Assembly: GCA_028288315.1 (NCBI GenBank)
Contig: JAQBNY010000329.1
Span: 1-7,470, forward strand
Direction: 5' to 3'
DNA from: Mucilaginibacter sp.
GTDB lineage: Bacteria; Bacteroidota; Bacteroidia; Sphingobacteriales; Sphingobacteriaceae
DNA: 7,470 nt
Every line of letters starts with the position of its first letter. Position 1 is the first letter of the stretch. Below are positions 5,883 to 7,470 of this stretch, in pieces. The notes under the pieces are model-generated. The model was given only the letters and a program-made list of their open reading frames with translations. It made no database searches and was not told the origin of the DNA. A program made the position numbers and the translations under genes.

Positions 5883-7055
5883 ATGAAAAGTTTTAAAGCC
5901 GATTACGTTTTTCCTGTTTATGCCGATCCAATAAAGAATGGAATAGTTACTGTAACTGATTCCGGAAAAATTATCTCAATATCCGAAACCCTTGACCCTG
6001 AATACCAAAACTTACCCCTTGAAACCCTGAGTGGGATAATAACTCCTGGATTTGTAAATACCCACTGCCATACCGAACTATCACATCTTAAAGACAAAGT
6101 TAAACCCGGCGGAGGATTGATTAACTTTATAAAAGATGTACAGGCTTTTAGAAATGCAGATGCAGGCGAGGTATTAGAAGCGGCGCAAAAGGCCGACCAG
6201 GAGATGTATGACAATGGTATAGTTGCCGTTGCAGATACCGCTAATAGTAATGTTACAGTTGCTTTAAAAGGGAAAAGCGAGCTTTATTATCACACATTTG
6301 TTGAAATATTTGGATTTTTACCTGAAAATGCTGAGGAGCTTTTTGATAAGGCGTTGCTATTAGCTGCCGAATTCAAGCCGCAATCGGCTTCAATAACAGC
6401 ACATGCGCCATATTCAGTTTCAAAAGAGTTGTTTAAGTTAATAAAACGTCACGGCGATGAGCAAAGCAGTCTGCTAAGTATCCATAACCAGGAATGCGAG
6501 GACGAAAATAAGTTTTACCGTTACAAATTAGGTGGCTTTATTGATATGTACAAGCACTTTGGTATCAATATAGATTACTTTAGGCCGCAGGCGCGTAACT
6601 CATTACAATCAATAATCCCGCTGCTGAGCAACAGGCAAAAAATATTGTTGGTGCATAACACCTGTACTAATTTAAAAGATATTTATTTTATTAAGCGGTT
6701 TGATCGTAAGATAAACTGGTGCTTTTGCCCCAATGCCAATGTTTACATAGAGAAGAGGCTACCCAAAGTTGAGCTTTTTGTGAACCAGGGACTTAACATT
6801 ACCCTAGGCACTGATAGCCTGGCATCAAACAAAAGCTTATGTATTTTAAGCGAGATGCAAACTATTCAACAAAAGTTCCCATCGTTAAGCTTCAATACTT
6901 TATTAGAGTGGGGTACCAGGAACGGAGCTGAATTTTTAGGAATTGAAAGTGAAAAAGGTACCATTGAACCAGGCAAAACCCCGGGGCTAAACTTAATAAC
7001 CGGCCTTGATGGGTTAAAACTTACTCCTGATACTAAAGTTAAAAAGTTAATTTAG
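5883..7055 (+). CDS. Amidohydrolase family protein (MtaD/TrzA-type, probable deaminase)
   Basis: Metal-dependent hydrolase of the amidohydrolase superfamily, in the class with S-adenosylhomocysteine/methylthioadenosine deaminases, chlorohydrolases and aminodeoxyfutalosine deaminases. The 390-residue protein has a small N-terminal beta-sandwich portion, then GIITPGFVNTHCHTELSHL with the HxH metal pair (H61, H63), a further histidine in ITAHAPYSVS (H174), HNQECEDE (H201 with E204, the HxxE pattern of deaminases), VHNTCT (H258), CFCPNANVYI, and the catalytic aspartate in LGTDSLASN (D311). GTIEPGKTPGLNLI at the end matches the family's C-terminal sandwich. All expected metal ligands are present, so it should be active. 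Substrate cannot be read from sequence. The ATG at 5883 follows the 23-bp tandem repeat; no Shine-Dalgarno. acyP follows 59 bases downstream with its own promoter. Confidence 0.88.
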   Translation: MKSFKADYVFPVYADPIKNGIVTVTDSGKIISISETLDPEYQNLPLETLSGIITPGFVNTHCHTELSHLKDKVKPGGGLINFIKDVQAFRNADAGEVLEAAQKADQEMYDNGIVAVADTANSNVTVALKGKSELYYHTFVEIFGFLPENAEELFDKALLLAAEFKPQSASITAHAPYSVSKELFKLIKRHGDEQSSLLSIHNQECEDENKFYRYKLGGFIDMYKHFGINIDYFRPQARNSLQSIIPLLSNRQKILLVHNTCTNLKDIYFIKRFDRKINWCFCPNANVYIEKRLPKVELFVNQGLNITLGTDSLASNKSLCILSEMQTIQQKFPSLSFNTLLEWGTRNGAEFLGIESEKGTIEPGKTPGLNLITGLDGLKLTPDTKVKKLI

Positions 7056-7059
7056 TTGA

Positions 7060-7091
7060 TTGGGTTATTGAGTTGGATTAAGTTAATTTTG
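7060..7091 (+). promoter_or_regulatory. Bacteroidota-type promoter for acyP
   Basis: TTG at 7060-7062 and TAATTTTG at 7084-7091 are separated by 21 bases, fitting the Bacteroidota pattern TTG-N(17-23)-TAnnTTTG. Transcription would start near 7098, giving a leader of about 17 bases before the ATG at 7115. This is the best-formed promoter in the window and suggests acyP need not depend on the upstream amidohydrolase gene. Confidence 0.6.
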
Positions 7092-7114
7092 CATTCAACA
7101 CATTTAACTCAATA

Positions 7115-7393
7115 ATGAAGCATTTAGATATTACTGTAAAAGGTAAAGTACAAGGCGTATTTTTTAGGGCAGGCGCAAAAGCTGTTGCCGACCAGCTTGG
7201 TGTTAAAGGTTTTGTTAAAAATGAGCCAAATGGGGATGTTTTTATCGCTGCAGAAGCTGATGATACCTTCCTTGAAATGTTTTTAGAGTGGTGCCATGAA
7301 GGAGCCGAGCATGCTGTAGTTACCTCGGTAGAGAGTCATGAAGGCGAATTAAAAAACTATCGTAATTTTGAGGTTGTAAAAAAGAGTTTATAA
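7115..7393 (+). CDS. acyP: Acylphosphatase
   Basis: Small cytosolic enzyme that hydrolyses the carboxyl-phosphate bond of acyl phosphates such as acetyl phosphate or 1,3-bisphosphoglycerate. The 92-residue product is the standard size. It has the signature VKGKVQGVFFRAGA (8-21) with the phosphate-binding arginine R18, and GVKGFVKNEPNGDVFIAAE (29-47) with the catalytic asparagine N36. The family more often has GWVRN.DGxV at the second site; FVKN..NGDV is a conservative variant with both catalytic residues kept. The start ATG at 7115 is supported by the fit of the N-terminus to the family and by the promoter just upstream. No Shine-Dalgarno is visible. Confidence 0.95.
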   Translation: MKHLDITVKGKVQGVFFRAGAKAVADQLGVKGFVKNEPNGDVFIAAEADDTFLEMFLEWCHEGAEHAVVTSVESHEGELKNYRNFEVVKKSL

Positions 7394-7426
7394 ATCAACA
7401 TAAGTCTTCCTTAATTGTCAACCGCT

Positions 7427-7445
7427 AAAAAATTTGCCGGGCAAA
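7427..7445 (-). terminator. Possible minus-strand terminator facing acyP
   Basis: On the minus strand a 5-bp stem, TTTGC-CCG-GCAAA (7445 to 7433), is followed directly by six T residues (7432-7427), the shape of an intrinsic terminator. On the plus strand the run is A-rich and in front of the stem, so it would not terminate acyP transcripts by the usual mechanism. It suggests that a minus-strand gene ends just past the right edge or in the last 25 bases, where all three minus frames contain a stop. The stem is short. Confidence 0.3.
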
Positions 7446-7470
7446 CTGCTATTTATGGTTTAAGTACCAT

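Noticed and set aside
5918..6214. Minus-strand open frame of 98 codons opposite the amidohydrolase
   Set aside because: Antisense to the metal-binding HxH region of a well-supported gene; no recognisable protein features.
7455..7470. ATGGT...ACCAT inverted repeat at the window end
   Set aside because: Five pairs with no T-run and cut by the window edge; no better than chance.

Overview
This window is a stretch of mostly housekeeping chromosome from a Bacteroidota bacterium, most likely a member of the Sphingobacteriaceae (Mucilaginibacter/Pedobacter-like). That placement is an inference. It rests on the AT-leaning base composition, the near absence of Shine-Dalgarno sequences, several good matches to the Bacteroidota promoter element TAnnTTTG just upstream of start codons, and protein wording typical of that group in ScpA, GlyA and RlmN. 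No database search was possible.

Layout, left to right. The window opens inside dxs on the minus strand (first committed enzyme of the non-mevalonate isoprenoid pathway; its last ~310 residues lie off the left edge). A divergent intergenic region of about 120 bases separates it from scpA (segregation/condensation protein A), followed by a hairpin and a small heptad-like repeat, then glyA (serine hydroxymethyltransferase). Directly abutting the glyA stop codon is a broken gene: the start of a GAF sensor domain carrying a stop codon and frame changes, which runs out of frame into an intact response-regulator receiver domain. I read this as the two ends of one former hybrid sensor kinase with its middle deleted. 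Convergent to it, on the minus strand, is a two-gene operon, rlmN (23S rRNA/tRNA adenine-C2 methyltransferase) followed 9 bases later by comF (ComF-family phosphoribosyltransferase-like protein). Divergent from rlmN is an amidohydrolase of the MtaD/TrzA class, whose start codon sits directly after a 23-bp tandem duplication, followed by acyP (acylphosphatase) with its own well-formed promoter. The last 77 bases hold no gene start that I can support, but contain a possible terminator for a minus-strand gene arriving from the right.

The intact genes serve separate core functions (isoprenoids, chromosome segregation, one-carbon metabolism, RNA modification, purine-like amidohydrolysis, acyl-phosphate hydrolysis), and I see no dedicated multi-gene novel system. 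The points most worth a second look are the collapsed hybrid kinase with a surviving receiver domain, the 23-bp duplication at the amidohydrolase start, and the uncertain 5' ends of scpA and rlmN. There is no gene-free stretch longer than 300 bases, and I see no tRNA, rRNA, CRISPR array or insertion sequence.
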